DNA of 64,000 nucleotides from CAZCSK01 sp964501265 (GCA_964501265.1 CAZCSK010000003.1:84345-148344); one strand, 5' to 3'; positions 25,699 to 34,930 are shown, counted from the stretch's first letter. Program-made: numbers and translations. The notes: generated from the sequence alone by a model not told the origin.

Positions 25699-27492
25699 CT
25701 AAGAAACTGGGGCCAGAACTCGGTCTAGGAAATCGGCGACTTTCGGGTACGCGTCCAGGCGGTTGCGGAGTTTCGCTAGCCCGTGGCCCTCGTCCTCGTA
25801 GATGAGCAGTTCGCAGTCGATGCCTCTCTCGCTCAAAACACGGTGTATCTGCTCCGCTTCCGTCACAGGCACTCGCGGATCATTTCGTCCGTGGATTATG
25901 AAGAGCGGCGCGCGCATGTTGTGCACATGGTTGATCGGTGAGACCTCTTCGAGAAAGTCCCGGTCCATCTCCAACGACCCGTATTCCCGCTCGCGGAACT
26001 TTCGGCGCCACGCCGACGTGTTCTCGAGAAACGTAACAAGGCTCGATACGCCGACGATGTCCACTCCTGCGGCCCACAGTTCCGGCTGAAAGGCCAGCCC
26101 AGCAAGAACCATGTAACCCCCATACGAACCGCCGTAGAGCGCGGCCCTCGAAGTGTCGATGTCTGTTTCGCCGAGGTAGGTGTGCAGAGCCGCAAGGTCT
26201 TTCACTGAATCGAGCCGCTTTCGGACATCGTCTAAATGGTGGAACCTCTTGCCGTATCCCGTCGACCCGCGGACGTTGGGGCCCGCGACGGCAAATCCTC
26301 TGTGCAGGAAGTACTGCGCCAGCGGATTGAACATCCCCGACGTCTGACTCTCCGGCCCTCCGTGCACCATGACGACAACCGGAGGGCGGCTTCCTTCAAA
26401 CACCCGCGGCCGAGAGAGAAAGGTTGGAATCGTCTCGCCATCGAAGGACTGGAATCGATGGACTTGCGTATCGACGAAGTCTTCGACGGGAATGGGGCTC
26501 GGACTGGTCGTTAGCCTTGTCTTTTGCTTCAAAGAAAAATCGTAGAGCCAAACGTCTCCCGGTTCGGTCGGGCCACTAAATGAGTAGGCAAGATAGCGTC
26601 CGTCCCGGGAGAATCCGCCTGCGGCGACACCTTGCCCAGGAAGCGCGATCTCCCCGATGAGCTCCAGGGTGATTGGGTCGTACAAAGCAAGCCGCGAGAA
26701 CCCGTCCTCGTTTGTTGAAACGATCAATCGTGTGCCCGTCCAATCGAGGTCGCAACTTGCGTCGAAATCCTGTTCAAGAACATACGTCGCGTCGCGCTCC
26801 GCCATGCTGTATCGAGCAACGCAGTGATGCTCGCGGTCTTGATCGCAGGTGAAAAAGAAGGTCGATGAGTCAGGCATCCAATGCGGGGCGGTGAACGAAG
26901 CCTCGTCGTCGTGAGGAGTGACATGCACGGTGTCGCCCGCCACTAGATCGACGAGGTAGATGTCGTTGTCGGCGTTGCGGTCGGTCATGCGATAGATCGA
27001 GAGAAAACGGCCGTCGGGTGAAAATCCTACCGGTTGGCACCATCCGCCCATGTCGAACACGCAACGCTCTTCACCGGTTTTGAGGGCCCTGACGAACACG
27101 TCAAAGTCAACACCGTTGCGCCGGTTGCATGCGAATGCGATCGAGGCGCCGTCTCTCGTGACGCCTCCAAGCCGGTGGATCCACTCGGGGTCGTAGATAA
27201 CCGGACGGAAATTGCCGCCGTCGTCGTCCATCAAATAGATCTGAAGCCGTTCGTTTCCGCCCTCGTCTTTTTGAACGAGAATTTCGTTAGAGGTCGGAAG
27301 GTATGCGCCACTAACCGGCTCGGAGAAATCGGTGATCTGAGTAAGACCTCCGCCCGCCCGGGGCACCCTGTAAAGCTGCATGGTCCCAGTGAGATTGGAT
27401 GAGACCAGGACCTTCGAGGAATCCGGGCTAAATCCCGACGCCCAGGCAGTCTTGATGTTCAGAAAGTCCTCGATGGTGTTTGGCCCAGGCAT
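25699..27492 (-). CDS. S9 family serine peptidase (acylaminoacyl-peptidase/prolyl oligopeptidase type)
   Basis: About 597 residues: an N-terminal beta-propeller (TolB-like repeats such as WASGFSPDSSKVLV) and a C-terminal alpha/beta-hydrolase domain with the nucleophile in YGGSYGGYM, the Asp in HGRNDPRVPV and the His in EDEGHGL. No signal peptide, so cytoplasmic peptide degradation is likely. I chose ATG 27492 because a good promoter ends 6 nt upstream; an earlier TTG at 27528 overlaps its -35 box. Confidence 0.92.
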   Translation of the reverse strand: MPGPNTIEDFLNIKTAWASGFSPDSSKVLVSSNLTGTMQLYRVPRAGGGLTQITDFSEPVSGAYLPTSNEILVQKDEGGNERLQIYLMDDDGGNFRPVIYDPEWIHRLGGVTRDGASIAFACNRRNGVDFDVFVRALKTGEERCVFDMGGWCQPVGFSPDGRFLSIYRMTDRNADNDIYLVDLVAGDTVHVTPHDDEASFTAPHWMPDSSTFFFTCDQDREHHCVARYSMAERDATYVLEQDFDASCDLDWTGTRLIVSTNEDGFSRLALYDPITLELIGEIALPGQGVAAGGFSRDGRYLAYSFSGPTEPGDVWLYDFSLKQKTRLTTSPSPIPVEDFVDTQVHRFQSFDGETIPTFLSRPRVFEGSRPPVVVMVHGGPESQTSGMFNPLAQYFLHRGFAVAGPNVRGSTGYGKRFHHLDDVRKRLDSVKDLAALHTYLGETDIDTSRAALYGGSYGGYMVLAGLAFQPELWAAGVDIVGVSSLVTFLENTSAWRRKFREREYGSLEMDRDFLEEVSPINHVHNMRAPLFIIHGRNDPRVPVTEAEQIHRVLSERGIDCELLIYEDEGHGLAKLRNRLDAYPKVADFLDRVLAPVS

Positions 27493-27498
27493 ACCCGG

Positions 27499-27528
27499 AG
27501 TATAGATGCCATCCACCGCGATCAGCAA
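27499..27528 (-). promoter_or_regulatory. Leaderless promoter of the S9 peptidase gene
   Basis: TTGCTG (27528-27523), 18-nt spacer, TATACT (27504-27499), then 6 nt to ATG 27492. Good match to a housekeeping sigma promoter and too close to the ATG to leave room for a ribosome-binding site. Confidence 0.6.
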
Positions 27529-27550
27529 TCTAGTAATTTAGAAAAACATC

Positions 27551-27578
27551 TTGCTATTTTGGTAAGCAGAGCTATAAT
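27551..27578 (+). promoter_or_regulatory. Promoter of the SHOCT-like/DUF2089 pair
   Basis: TTGCTA at 27551-27556, 16-nt spacer, consensus TATAAT at 27573-27578. The ATG at 27607 has its own Shine-Dalgarno (AAGGAG), so this transcript is leadered. Confidence 0.65.
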
Positions 27579-27606
27579 CTCCCACAACCTAGGTAAGGAG
27601 ATCCCT

Positions 27607-28449
27607 ATGAGTCCACAAGGCATCGACGAAAAGCGACAGCTCCTCGAAATGGTAGCCGAGGGCAAAGTGACCCCCGAGGAGGCCGCCAAGCTGCTAAATG
27701 TCCTCTCCGGCCAAGCCGCTCCCGACCGTCCAACGGACGTCTCCGATGGCCCGGTCACTGCGGTCAAAGTGATCGGTACTTTCCGCACAGTCAAAGTAAC
27801 CGGGGACTCGAGCGTGCAAGGCGCAATTGCCGAAGGACCGCACAAGGTACGCCTCTTAGACGGCACTCTCGTTTTCGAGGACGACATCACCGAGGATGAG
27901 GACGGTTACACGTTGTTCGGCCCAGGACGCGTGACGCGGCGCAAGGGGTTTGACATGCGGATCAACAATCGCAAATTCCAATGGGGTCAGGGTTTCGATC
28001 CCGCGCACCCCCCAGTCCTTCGCATCAGAATGAATCCTTCACTGCCGCTATCGCTGGAACTCATGGCAGGAACCGCGAATGTGAGCGATGTCAAGGGCGA
28101 GATCAAAGCGAGAATCGCCGCCGGCACGGGCAAGTTCCAAGGAGTCACGGGCCCCATACAAATCAGTGTCGAGGCTGGGACAGTCCATGTCGACGGCAAG
28201 CTGACGCAGGGCGAGTCCGAGATTTCTTGCACCGCCGGCAAAGTCCGCGTTCAGCTCGACCCCAGCTCGGACGTGCACGTAGTTGCCAAATCAACGCTCG
28301 GGCGCATCTCCTTGCCGCATGAGTACTCAAGCAATCCCGAATGGTCGGGTCTTGGGGGGGCCGAACGCGAGGCAACCATCGGAAAGGGCACCGCTCGCCT
28401 TAACGTCAGCGCAGTCACAGGGTCGGTTCAGGTCGAGGTGGGACCGTGA
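27607..28449 (+). CDS. SHOCT-like / DUF4097-type protein
   Basis: A 280-residue cytoplasmic protein. Residues ~5-35 (DEKRQLLEMVAEGKVTPEEA) are the short helical SHOCT-like segment; the rest is a repetitive beta-sheet region typical of DUF4097/adhesin-like sheets. Such proteins commonly pair with DUF2089 or YvlB-like genes in envelope-stress operons. The next gene overlaps by 4 bp. ATG 27607 is set by TAAGGAG six nt upstream. Molecular function is not established. Confidence 0.78.
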   Translation: MSPQGIDEKRQLLEMVAEGKVTPEEAAKLLNVLSGQAAPDRPTDVSDGPVTAVKVIGTFRTVKVTGDSSVQGAIAEGPHKVRLLDGTLVFEDDITEDEDGYTLFGPGRVTRRKGFDMRINNRKFQWGQGFDPAHPPVLRIRMNPSLPLSLELMAGTANVSDVKGEIKARIAAGTGKFQGVTGPIQISVEAGTVHVDGKLTQGESEISCTAGKVRVQLDPSSDVHVVAKSTLGRISLPHEYSSNPEWSGLGGAEREATIGKGTARLNVSAVTGSVQVEVGP

Positions 28450-28829
28450 CTCCACTCAAGCAAGCCCCGCGGCAGTGTCCTGTGTGCTCGGAGGAGTTGA
28501 CTCTCACGCGCCTCGCGTGCGACGAGTGCGGCACGGAACTGTCCGGTCACTTCCCCACCTGCGAATACTGCAGCCTTTCTCCGGGGGATCGCGGGACCTT
28601 GAAGGTATTTCTAGCGTCACGGGGAAACATGAAGGAAGTCGAACGTCACCTTGAGGTCAGTTATCCCACGGCTCGCATCCGCTTCGATGCGATCTTGTCG
28701 AAGCTTGGGCTTCCCGCGGGCGGTGATGCGGAGTCAGACGAGAATGAAGGCGACGGCAAACTGGATGTGCTCGGGGAACTCGCTTCGGGGACCATTAACG
28801 TGGACGAGGCCCTTAAGCGTTTAGGTTAG
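28446..28829 (+). CDS. DUF2089-like zinc-ribbon protein
   Basis: A 127-residue protein: zinc-ribbon pairs CPVC and CDEC, then CEYC, followed by GTLKVFLASRGNMKEVERHL, the helix-turn-helix-like core of DUF2089. The C-terminus (GELASGTINVDEALKRLG) resembles the SHOCT-like segment of the preceding protein, suggesting interaction. GTG start overlaps the upstream gene by 4 bp. Probable DNA-binding regulator of the pair; inference. Confidence 0.82.
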   Translation: MTPLKQAPRQCPVCSEELTLTRLACDECGTELSGHFPTCEYCSLSPGDRGTLKVFLASRGNMKEVERHLEVSYPTARIRFDAILSKLGLPAGGDAESDENEGDGKLDVLGELASGTINVDEALKRLG

Positions 28830-28876
28830 TTAGTTCGGCGCGGTAGGCTGGAGTCCCAACCCACAGGAGATCACAG

Positions 28877-29719
28877 TTGCATCGACGTCTGCTCGCGCTC
28901 GCGTGTTTAAGCGCTCTCACACTTTCGGGATGCAGCCGACTCGGATTGGTTCGCCGCTCCGACGCTCCCCCTAGCCCGCGTCCCACCGCGGCCCAGATTG
29001 GCGATCCGTCGGCAACCGCAATCGAAGTCCCTTCCCCAACTCCTCCTCAGGCGTCGCGAGCGCCGGGGGCCCCGCCCGGCGACTACACCAAGATCAACGA
29101 TTTCGGCGATGTCGGATCCGCCTCCAGGCAGTTGCTCCGCCCTTCCCCGTTTACCGAGATCATTGTTGAGATCGATTTTCTGGCGGGGTTGGAGCCGAGT
29201 CAGAAGGCGGTCACCAACGTCATCGCAAGCCTGAAAAGAGTCACGGGCAAAAGGATCGTCCTTGAAGGAGCGAACCAGATGACTCCGACAAGGTCGGGCT
29301 GTTACTCTTCGGGCGATGTCGCCGCGAGCGCCGCAAGCCGGTCGATCTCGAGCGAAGGCAAGAGAGCCGCGATCTACGTCTTCTATCTGAACGTCTATTT
29401 CTGCGACAACGACAAAGCCCTCGGCGCTGCGACCAACGCGACCGTGGCGGCGGTATTTCCGGAGACTTACCGTGGGAAGGGCGGTACCGATGCGGCTGTG
29501 GAAGAAACCGTACTCCTGCATCAAATCGGCCACTTGCTCGGCCTCGTTAACTTTTCCTACGTGGGCATTCGCCCCCACCACGACGGAAACGGGCATTCTA
29601 AAAACCCGAACTCGGTAATGCACCCCTCGGCGGAAACGGACTTCTCAAGAGGCGCCCCGCTCACGTTTGATTCTGACGATTTGGCCGACATGGCCGACCT
29701 CGCTGCCGGACGCCTCTAA
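28877..29719 (+). CDS. Lipoprotein with degraded zinc-protease motif (paralogue 1 of 3)
   Basis: A 280-residue lipoprotein: lipobox LTLSGC at 14-19, Pro-rich linker, then a domain containing FTEIIVEIDFLAG, H215-QIG-H219-LLGLV-N225, a HSKNPNSVMHP Met-turn-like segment, and the C-terminus DSDDLADMADLAAGRL. The metzincin-like HExxHxxGxxN pattern is present except that the catalytic Glu is Gln. Likely an extracytoplasmic, non-catalytic or altered member. TTG start with AGGAGA upstream. Confidence 0.78.
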   Translation: MHRRLLALACLSALTLSGCSRLGLVRRSDAPPSPRPTAAQIGDPSATAIEVPSPTPPQASRAPGAPPGDYTKINDFGDVGSASRQLLRPSPFTEIIVEIDFLAGLEPSQKAVTNVIASLKRVTGKRIVLEGANQMTPTRSGCYSSGDVAASAASRSISSEGKRAAIYVFYLNVYFCDNDKALGAATNATVAAVFPETYRGKGGTDAAVEETVLLHQIGHLLGLVNFSYVGIRPHHDGNGHSKNPNSVMHPSAETDFSRGAPLTFDSDDLADMADLAAGRL

Positions 29720-29763
29720 ATGGGAAGGCACGGTAGACTTTGAATCTAGTGGGGAGGCAAACC

Positions 29764-30714
29764 TTGAAGATTCGTAAACCGGCCGCAGTTCTGATGGCAT
29801 TGCTCCTTGTAGCTGGAGCTTGCTCAAAGGCCAAGGAAGTCAAGACAGGACCGCGCACCGGAAAATACGGCGACCCGAACGCCGTCGATGCCTCTCCCAC
29901 GGCTAAGGCGGCGGCGGGCGGAGCGCCAGCCGGAGGAACCTCAACTGGAGGCACGTCCGGCTCGGCTCCAACGAGTGCCACGACCAAGCCGACTCAAAAG
30001 GCAACGTCGTCCGGAGGATCGACTGGGGGGGCAGCCGCGGGGCCGAAACTAATCAACGACGCTGGGGGCAACGCCTGCAAGCCGATCCTTCAGCAAAGCG
30101 CCTACACCGAGATCGTTGTAGAGGTCGACTGGGTTGCGGGCCGCGAACCCAACCAACCCGCCATCAATCATTTGGTTAGTCTGTTAAAGCGTGAGACGGG
30201 GAAGCCCGTAACCCTGAAGGGCGGAAACCTACTTCCGGCCCAGGGTGGCAAATACGACGGCGAAAAGGTCCATCAAATCGCCGCTGGACGAAACACAAAG
30301 AGCGAAGCTCCGGTCGCGTCCCTTTGGGTCGGATATCTTGACGGGGCTCCTCCGGCCCCTCCTGGCTACGCCACTTTGGGCACCGCTTATGGGGGTACCG
30401 TTTCCACTGTGTATAGGGACAGCATCAAGGCCACGGGGTTTCCGGACCTGGTCCAAGATGGGATCGAAAGAGCCGTCCTCATTCAGGAGATTTTTCATCT
30501 TCTTTGCATGACAAACATTGGCTACAAGAGCCCTCGGGACCATGAAGACAAGGACCACCCTCGTCATTCCAAGAACCCGAGCTCGGTCATGTATTGGGCC
30601 CTGATGACTCAGGACGGAATCGTCCCTTTCATCACCAATGGCGGATCCCCTCCGGCTGATTTCGACGCCGACGACCGCGCCGACCTGGCCGATCTAAGGG
30701 CCGGCAGACTCTAG
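29764..30714 (+). CDS. Lipoprotein with degraded zinc-protease motif (paralogue 2 of 3)
   Basis: A 316-residue lipoprotein: lipobox VAGAC (Cys20), a long Gly/Thr/Ser linker, then YTEIVVEVDWVAGREP and the motif Q241-EIF-H245-LLCMT-N251, in which the first zinc His is Gln and the Gly is Cys. HSKNPSSVMYW and the tail DADDRADLADLRAGRL are kept. TTG 29764 was chosen for the GGGGAGG six nt upstream; an earlier TTG at 29740 has none. Zinc binding is probably lost. Confidence 0.78.
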   Translation: MKIRKPAAVLMALLLVAGACSKAKEVKTGPRTGKYGDPNAVDASPTAKAAAGGAPAGGTSTGGTSGSAPTSATTKPTQKATSSGGSTGGAAAGPKLINDAGGNACKPILQQSAYTEIVVEVDWVAGREPNQPAINHLVSLLKRETGKPVTLKGGNLLPAQGGKYDGEKVHQIAAGRNTKSEAPVASLWVGYLDGAPPAPPGYATLGTAYGGTVSTVYRDSIKATGFPDLVQDGIERAVLIQEIFHLLCMTNIGYKSPRDHEDKDHPRHSKNPSSVMYWALMTQDGIVPFITNGGSPPADFDADDRADLADLRAGRL

Positions 30715-30716
30715 GG

Positions 30717-31565
30717 ATGCGCATCCGGGCGGGCGCCCTGGCGGCCGCCCTTTTGCTTCTGGCTGGGGCCTGCAGCCCGCGCCCTCCGACGCGGCCCCCA
30801 GAACCTCGGAGCGGCAGTTACGGATCAGGCGTTCGGTTGCCCGCCGACCGGCCCTCCCCAGCACCTGAGGCAACAACCGCCGCGGACACGCCAGAGACGA
30901 GAGACGATCGAGCGCGTGTTGACGATCTCGACTCTGTTGGGCAGGCCGCCCGAGCCCTATTGCAGCCTGGGCCCTTCTCTCAAATTGTCGTCGAAGTGGA
31001 TTGGGTCGCCGGAAGGGAGCCCACGGCAAAGGCGAAGGAAATACTGGCAGCGCGCCTCCAAGAAGTGAGCCATAAATCCGTCAAGTTTGCAGGCGGCAAC
31101 CCGATCAACCCAGGGGGCCCATGGACGATCGACGACATCGCAACGCTGTCGCTTAATCGCAATACCCACAGCGTCGAGCCAAGCTTAAGTCTTTACATTG
31201 CGTTTCTCGATGGGAGGGCGCAGGAGAACAAGTTCGCCCTCGGGCGGGTAGTTGCCTCAACCGTCATCGCCATTTTTCCAGATGTGATCCGCAATTTCAC
31301 TCCTCCGAACGTGGACGTTGCCGACGTTCAGGCCGGCTCGATGGTCCATGAACTGGGTCACCTGTTGGGCCTGGTCAACCTCATTTACGACAGCCCCCGC
31401 CCACACGGCGACCCGAACAACCCGCAACATTCCAAGAATCCAAAGTCGGTGATGTATCACGCCTACGAGCAGTCCTTTGGCGCCAGCGTTTTCGGCGCCC
31501 CGCCCAACCAATTCGACGCCGACGACCTCGCAGACTTGGCTGACCTGGCGGCCGGCCGCCTCTAA
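30717..31565 (+). CDS. Lipoprotein with intact HExxHxxGxxN zinc-protease-like motif (paralogue 3 of 3)
   Basis: A 282-residue lipoprotein: lipobox LAGAC (Cys19), linker, IVVEVDWVAGREP, then H211-ELG-H215-LLGLV-N221, HSKNPKSVMYH and the tail DADDLADLADLAAGRL. All zinc ligand positions and the catalytic Glu are present (Asn in place of the third His), so this is the probable active protease of the trio. It begins 2 bp after paralogue 2; the three form one operon. Substrate unknown. Confidence 0.8.
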   Translation: MRIRAGALAAALLLLAGACSPRPPTRPPEPRSGSYGSGVRLPADRPSPAPEATTAADTPETRDDRARVDDLDSVGQAARALLQPGPFSQIVVEVDWVAGREPTAKAKEILAARLQEVSHKSVKFAGGNPINPGGPWTIDDIATLSLNRNTHSVEPSLSLYIAFLDGRAQENKFALGRVVASTVIAIFPDVIRNFTPPNVDVADVQAGSMVHELGHLLGLVNLIYDSPRPHGDPNNPQHSKNPKSVMYHAYEQSFGASVFGAPPNQFDADDLADLADLAAGRL

Positions 31566-31576
31566 CCTCCCAACCA

Positions 31577-31602
31577 GGGGGCGCGTGTCTCAATTTTTGC
31601 CA
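31577..31602 (+). repeat. Inverted repeat, left copy, flanking the M16 gene pair
   Basis: gggggcgcgtgtctca followed by attttt and gcca. Its reverse complement recurs at 34394-34419 with 24 of 26 matches. Each copy lies about 7-12 bp after the stop codon of a lipoprotein gene and reads outward in that gene's sense, so it may be a shared 3' element or an element end. Confidence 0.85.
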
Positions 31603-31655
31603 TTTTTTCTCCATGGCATATGCTTACCGGCGCTCACCAATGGGAGGAAGATCGC

Positions 31656-32963
31656 ATGGTTGAACTAACTACCGACTACCCGAAGTTTCAGTTCAGTGAC
31701 GAACGACTAAAGAACGGCTTACGGCTGATCATGTCCGAGAGTCATCTAGTGCCGGTGGCCGCTGTCAACCTCTGGTACGACGTCGGCTCCAAGAACGATG
31801 CCCCCGGTAAAACGGGCATCGCTCATCTTTTCGAGCACATGATGTTCGAAGGCTCAGCGAACGTCACCAAAGGTGAGCACTTCAAATTAGTTAACTCAGT
31901 AGGGGGAACGAACAACGCCTCGACCTCGACCTTTCGGACCAACTACTTCGAATATGCTCCCTCGCATAATCTCGAGATGCTGATGTGGCTAGAAGCAGAC
32001 CGCATGGGCGGCCTACTCCAGGCCCTGAGCCAAAAGACTCTGGACAATCAGCGCGATGTCGTAAAAAACGAACGACGCCAGGTAGTCGAGGACGTGCCTT
32101 ATGCGATATGGCAAGAAAAGGCCTTCGAATTACTTTTCCCGGAGGGTCACCCCTACCGTTACCCAATCATCGGCTCCATGGATGATCTCTCCGCAGTTTC
32201 GCTAAAGGACGTCAAGGATTTCTTCAGCAATCACTACGCTCCCAACAATGCGGTACTAAGCATCGTGGGGGACATTGATCCCGCCCAGGTACGCAAGTGG
32301 GCGGAGAAATATTTCGGCAAAATCCCGGCGAATCCCAAGATTCCGGCGCTCCGAGACCTTGAGCTGCCCTTCTCCCTCGGGGGCGAGGTGCGCGAAACCA
32401 TCCGTGACAGGGTGCCTTACGCGGGCGTTTTCATGGCGCACAGGTCCCCTGGGATTGAGACCCGAGAAGACGACGTACTGACAATGGCCGGCGCTGTCCT
32501 TTCTTTCGGAAACGGAAGCAGGATGCATCAACGCTTGGTGCGAGAAAGAATCACTCTTGCCGCGGGTTTCCAGACTTTTTCACAACCTGGGGTCTCCATG
32601 AGCTACGCCTTTGGCATTGCCAACCCCAGCATCTTCGAGGACCGAGTCGAGCAGGGATTAATAGCACTCATCGACAGCCTCAAAACCGAACCCGTGAGCG
32701 CAGATGAGTTGGCCAGGGCAAGAGCACAGGTCGAACGATCCTTGATCGACGGTTTGACAACAGTCGCGGCCAGGGCCGATTGGCTGTCGCAGCACGCCAC
32801 AATCTTTGATGACCCGGGCAAGGCCAACGAGAAACTCGATGACCTGATGAGCGTCACCGCAGACGAAATCCGTGACGTTGCAAACGAGATCCTCGTTAAA
32901 GAAAACCGAGCCGTGATTACTATCTTGCCCAAGCCACCCAAGCCCAAAGCACGGAACAAGTGA
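31656..32963 (+). CDS. M16 family zinc peptidase (catalytic subunit)
   Basis: A 435-residue protein with the inverse zinc motif H57-LFE-H61 and the downstream Glu138 in KNERRQ, so catalysis is expected. ATG 31656 follows GGGAGGAAG. No signal peptide, so the protein is probably cytoplasmic, degrading peptides together with the next gene's product as in bacterial M16B heterodimers. The pair is bracketed by the 26-bp inverted repeat. Confidence 0.92.
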   Translation: MVELTTDYPKFQFSDERLKNGLRLIMSESHLVPVAAVNLWYDVGSKNDAPGKTGIAHLFEHMMFEGSANVTKGEHFKLVNSVGGTNNASTSTFRTNYFEYAPSHNLEMLMWLEADRMGGLLQALSQKTLDNQRDVVKNERRQVVEDVPYAIWQEKAFELLFPEGHPYRYPIIGSMDDLSAVSLKDVKDFFSNHYAPNNAVLSIVGDIDPAQVRKWAEKYFGKIPANPKIPALRDLELPFSLGGEVRETIRDRVPYAGVFMAHRSPGIETREDDVLTMAGAVLSFGNGSRMHQRLVRERITLAAGFQTFSQPGVSMSYAFGIANPSIFEDRVEQGLIALIDSLKTEPVSADELARARAQVERSLIDGLTTVAARADWLSQHATIFDDPGKANEKLDDLMSVTADEIRDVANEILVKENRAVITILPKPPKPKARNK

Positions 32964-32975
32964 GGAGACCCCTAG

Positions 32976-34367
32976 ATGCCGGCGCTACCTAAACTGATCG
33001 CAAAGACTCCAACAGAGGGAACTCCAAAGACGTGGAAATTCCCTGGCTTCACTAGAACACAGCTCGATTCAGGCTTCACGATCATCGTCGCCAATGCTCC
33101 GGGTCGTACGCTCGCAGTTGCCCAGCTTCTTCTCGACGCTGGGGCGAGCAACGAAAAAGCCGAAGAAGGTGGCGTGGCCAACATCACCGCTAACGCGCTA
33201 CTCGAGGGCACCGATAACCACAAAGGCGAGAAGTACGTACAGGCCTTGGAGCGTCTAGGGGCGGACATTGACGGGGGGGCAAACTGGGACTCCTTCGGGC
33301 TGAACCTGCGGGCCCCAGTAAGCAGACTGGAGCCAGCACTCGAACTCTTGGCGGAAGCGGTTCGCAGTCCGGAGCTGCCCTGGCGCGAAGTCGACCGCCT
33401 CACGCAGCAAACAGTTGGCGGAATCATGCAGGACTATGCAAGCTCAGCCAGCCGCGCGACGATTGCATTCAACAAGCTGATATATACCCCTTCGTCACCA
33501 TACTCCCGCTCGGCTGGAGGCAGTTTCTGGTCCGTGAGCACGATGGGTAAAAAGAGCGTCAAGAAGTACTACGAGCGGTTCGCCGCTTCAAGCTCGGCGA
33601 CGCTCGTCGTGGTCGGAGACCTAGAGGGTGTTCCAGTCGAAAAAATCGCAGAGAAACTCTTTGGGGGCTGGAAAGGCAAGGACCCGGAGCGGACGCAACT
33701 ACCGGTAGCCGAGAGCCTCAGACACACCTCTGCGCTGCTCGTCGAACGGCCTGACTCGACCCAGTCTCAGATCGCGATAGGCCACGTCGGAGTTTCGCGC
33801 TCGTCGCCGGACTACCTGCCGGTCCAGATGGTAGCGACTGCCCTCGGAGGCCTTCCCGACTCCCGTCTCAACCGGAAGCTGAGGGAGGAAAAGGGCTTTA
33901 CATATGGCATCCAAGCTGGGTTCGACTTCCGACGACAGGCCGGACCCTTTCGAATCAGTACGTCAGTTGACACCAACAAAACAGTAGATGCGATTGCAGA
34001 GATAGTGAAGGTCCTTGAAAAAGTCCACGATGAAGGCATCACCAAACAAGAACTCGAGTTGGTAAAAGGCTTTCTCACTGGCATCTTTACCCTTCGTTAC
34101 GAGACGCCCGAGGCCATCGCATCGGCACTTTCAAGCTTGGTTACCTATGGGCTACCTGACGACTACTACGCAACCTACAGAGAACAAGTGCAAGAAGTGA
34201 CGCTAGACGATTGCAATCGGGCCGCGGCCGAGTACCTGCATCCCGATCGACTGGGTATCGTCGTGGTTGGCGACGCCAAAAAGGTGCGCGATCCACTCCA
34301 CTCTGCTGGACTTGGGACTGTGGCCTACATCGAAGATCCAGAGCCTGGGAATCCTCCGACACACTAG
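32976..34367 (+). CDS. M16 family peptidase-like protein (non-catalytic partner)
   Basis: A 463-residue M16 fold. Where the active subunit has HxxEH, this has VANITANALLEGT, so no zinc site. The C-terminal half keeps the Arg/Tyr-containing loop (KLREEKGFTYGIQAGFDFRR) that in M16B pairs supplies substrate-binding residues to the partner. It begins 12 bp after the catalytic gene. Heterodimer formation is inferred from family knowledge. Confidence 0.9.
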   Translation: MPALPKLIAKTPTEGTPKTWKFPGFTRTQLDSGFTIIVANAPGRTLAVAQLLLDAGASNEKAEEGGVANITANALLEGTDNHKGEKYVQALERLGADIDGGANWDSFGLNLRAPVSRLEPALELLAEAVRSPELPWREVDRLTQQTVGGIMQDYASSASRATIAFNKLIYTPSSPYSRSAGGSFWSVSTMGKKSVKKYYERFAASSSATLVVVGDLEGVPVEKIAEKLFGGWKGKDPERTQLPVAESLRHTSALLVERPDSTQSQIAIGHVGVSRSSPDYLPVQMVATALGGLPDSRLNRKLREEKGFTYGIQAGFDFRRQAGPFRISTSVDTNKTVDAIAEIVKVLEKVHDEGITKQELELVKGFLTGIFTLRYETPEAIASALSSLVTYGLPDDYYATYREQVQEVTLDDCNRAAAEYLHPDRLGIVVVGDAKKVRDPLHSAGLGTVAYIEDPEPGNPPTH

Positions 34368-34393
34368 CTTCGGCCCACAACACCAGTCAGAAT

Positions 34394-34419
34394 TGGTAAA
34401 AACTGAGACACGCGCCCCC
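34394..34419 (-). repeat. Inverted repeat, right copy, flanking the M16 gene pair
   Basis: Reverse-complement partner of 31577-31602 (24/26). It begins 6 bp after the stop of the minus-strand lipoprotein gene that ends at 34426. Confidence 0.85.
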
Positions 34420-34425
34420 GGGAGA

Positions 34426-34926
34426 TTAGGAGCGGGCTGACAGTTGAACTATCTGCTTGGCTGCTGCGTCTAGATAGACGAGCACTTGTTTACCTGGCTC
34501 GGGTGGCGTCACGCCCTGCGCCAGTTTCAGTACGGTGCCGTCGGCGAACACTGCACGGCCCTTGGCGTCTAATTTGTTGAAGACTCCCGAATACACGACC
34601 CTTGGATCTGAGCCGTCTTTGGGTACGACGCCGATGCCAGCCACCCATAGGGCCACCTTTGCTTTGTTGACCCCAACGTGAACGTATCGATCTTGCCAGT
34701 GGACGAGCGGCGTGACTGTATGTTCATTGGTTGTAAAGCTCTCGACGCTCTTGGAGATTTCGTACGTCCTGGCGCCATCAAGTGTGATGCTTTCGAAGGT
34801 GACAGCGGTAACGACACCTTCATCGGATGGTACGCGCGGTCCTTTGTCGAGGATGCTCTCGAGGGCGGGAGGGGTTCGCGCGCACGCTATCGCTAGGAGA
34901 AAAACAAGAACAGAGAACCTGCGCAA
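34426..34926 (-). CDS. Small lipoprotein, last gene of the envelope operon
   Basis: About 166 residues from TTG 34926: RRFSVLVFLLAIACARTPP has a clear hydrophobic core and lipobox LAIAC. The mature part (ITLDGARTYEISKSVESFT ... VVYSGVFNKLDAKGRAVFADG) is beta-rich with no recognised domain. The frame stays open to 35265 but that part is Arg-rich and antisense-like and overlaps the upstream lipoprotein gene. It begins 4 bp after that gene's stop. Function unknown. Confidence 0.72.
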   Translation of the reverse strand: MRRFSVLVFLLAIACARTPPALESILDKGPRVPSDEGVVTAVTFESITLDGARTYEISKSVESFTTNEHTVTPLVHWQDRYVHVGVNKAKVALWVAGIGVVPKDGSDPRVVYSGVFNKLDAKGRAVFADGTVLKLAQGVTPPEPGKQVLVYLDAAAKQIVQLSARS

Positions 34927-34930
34927 TCGA

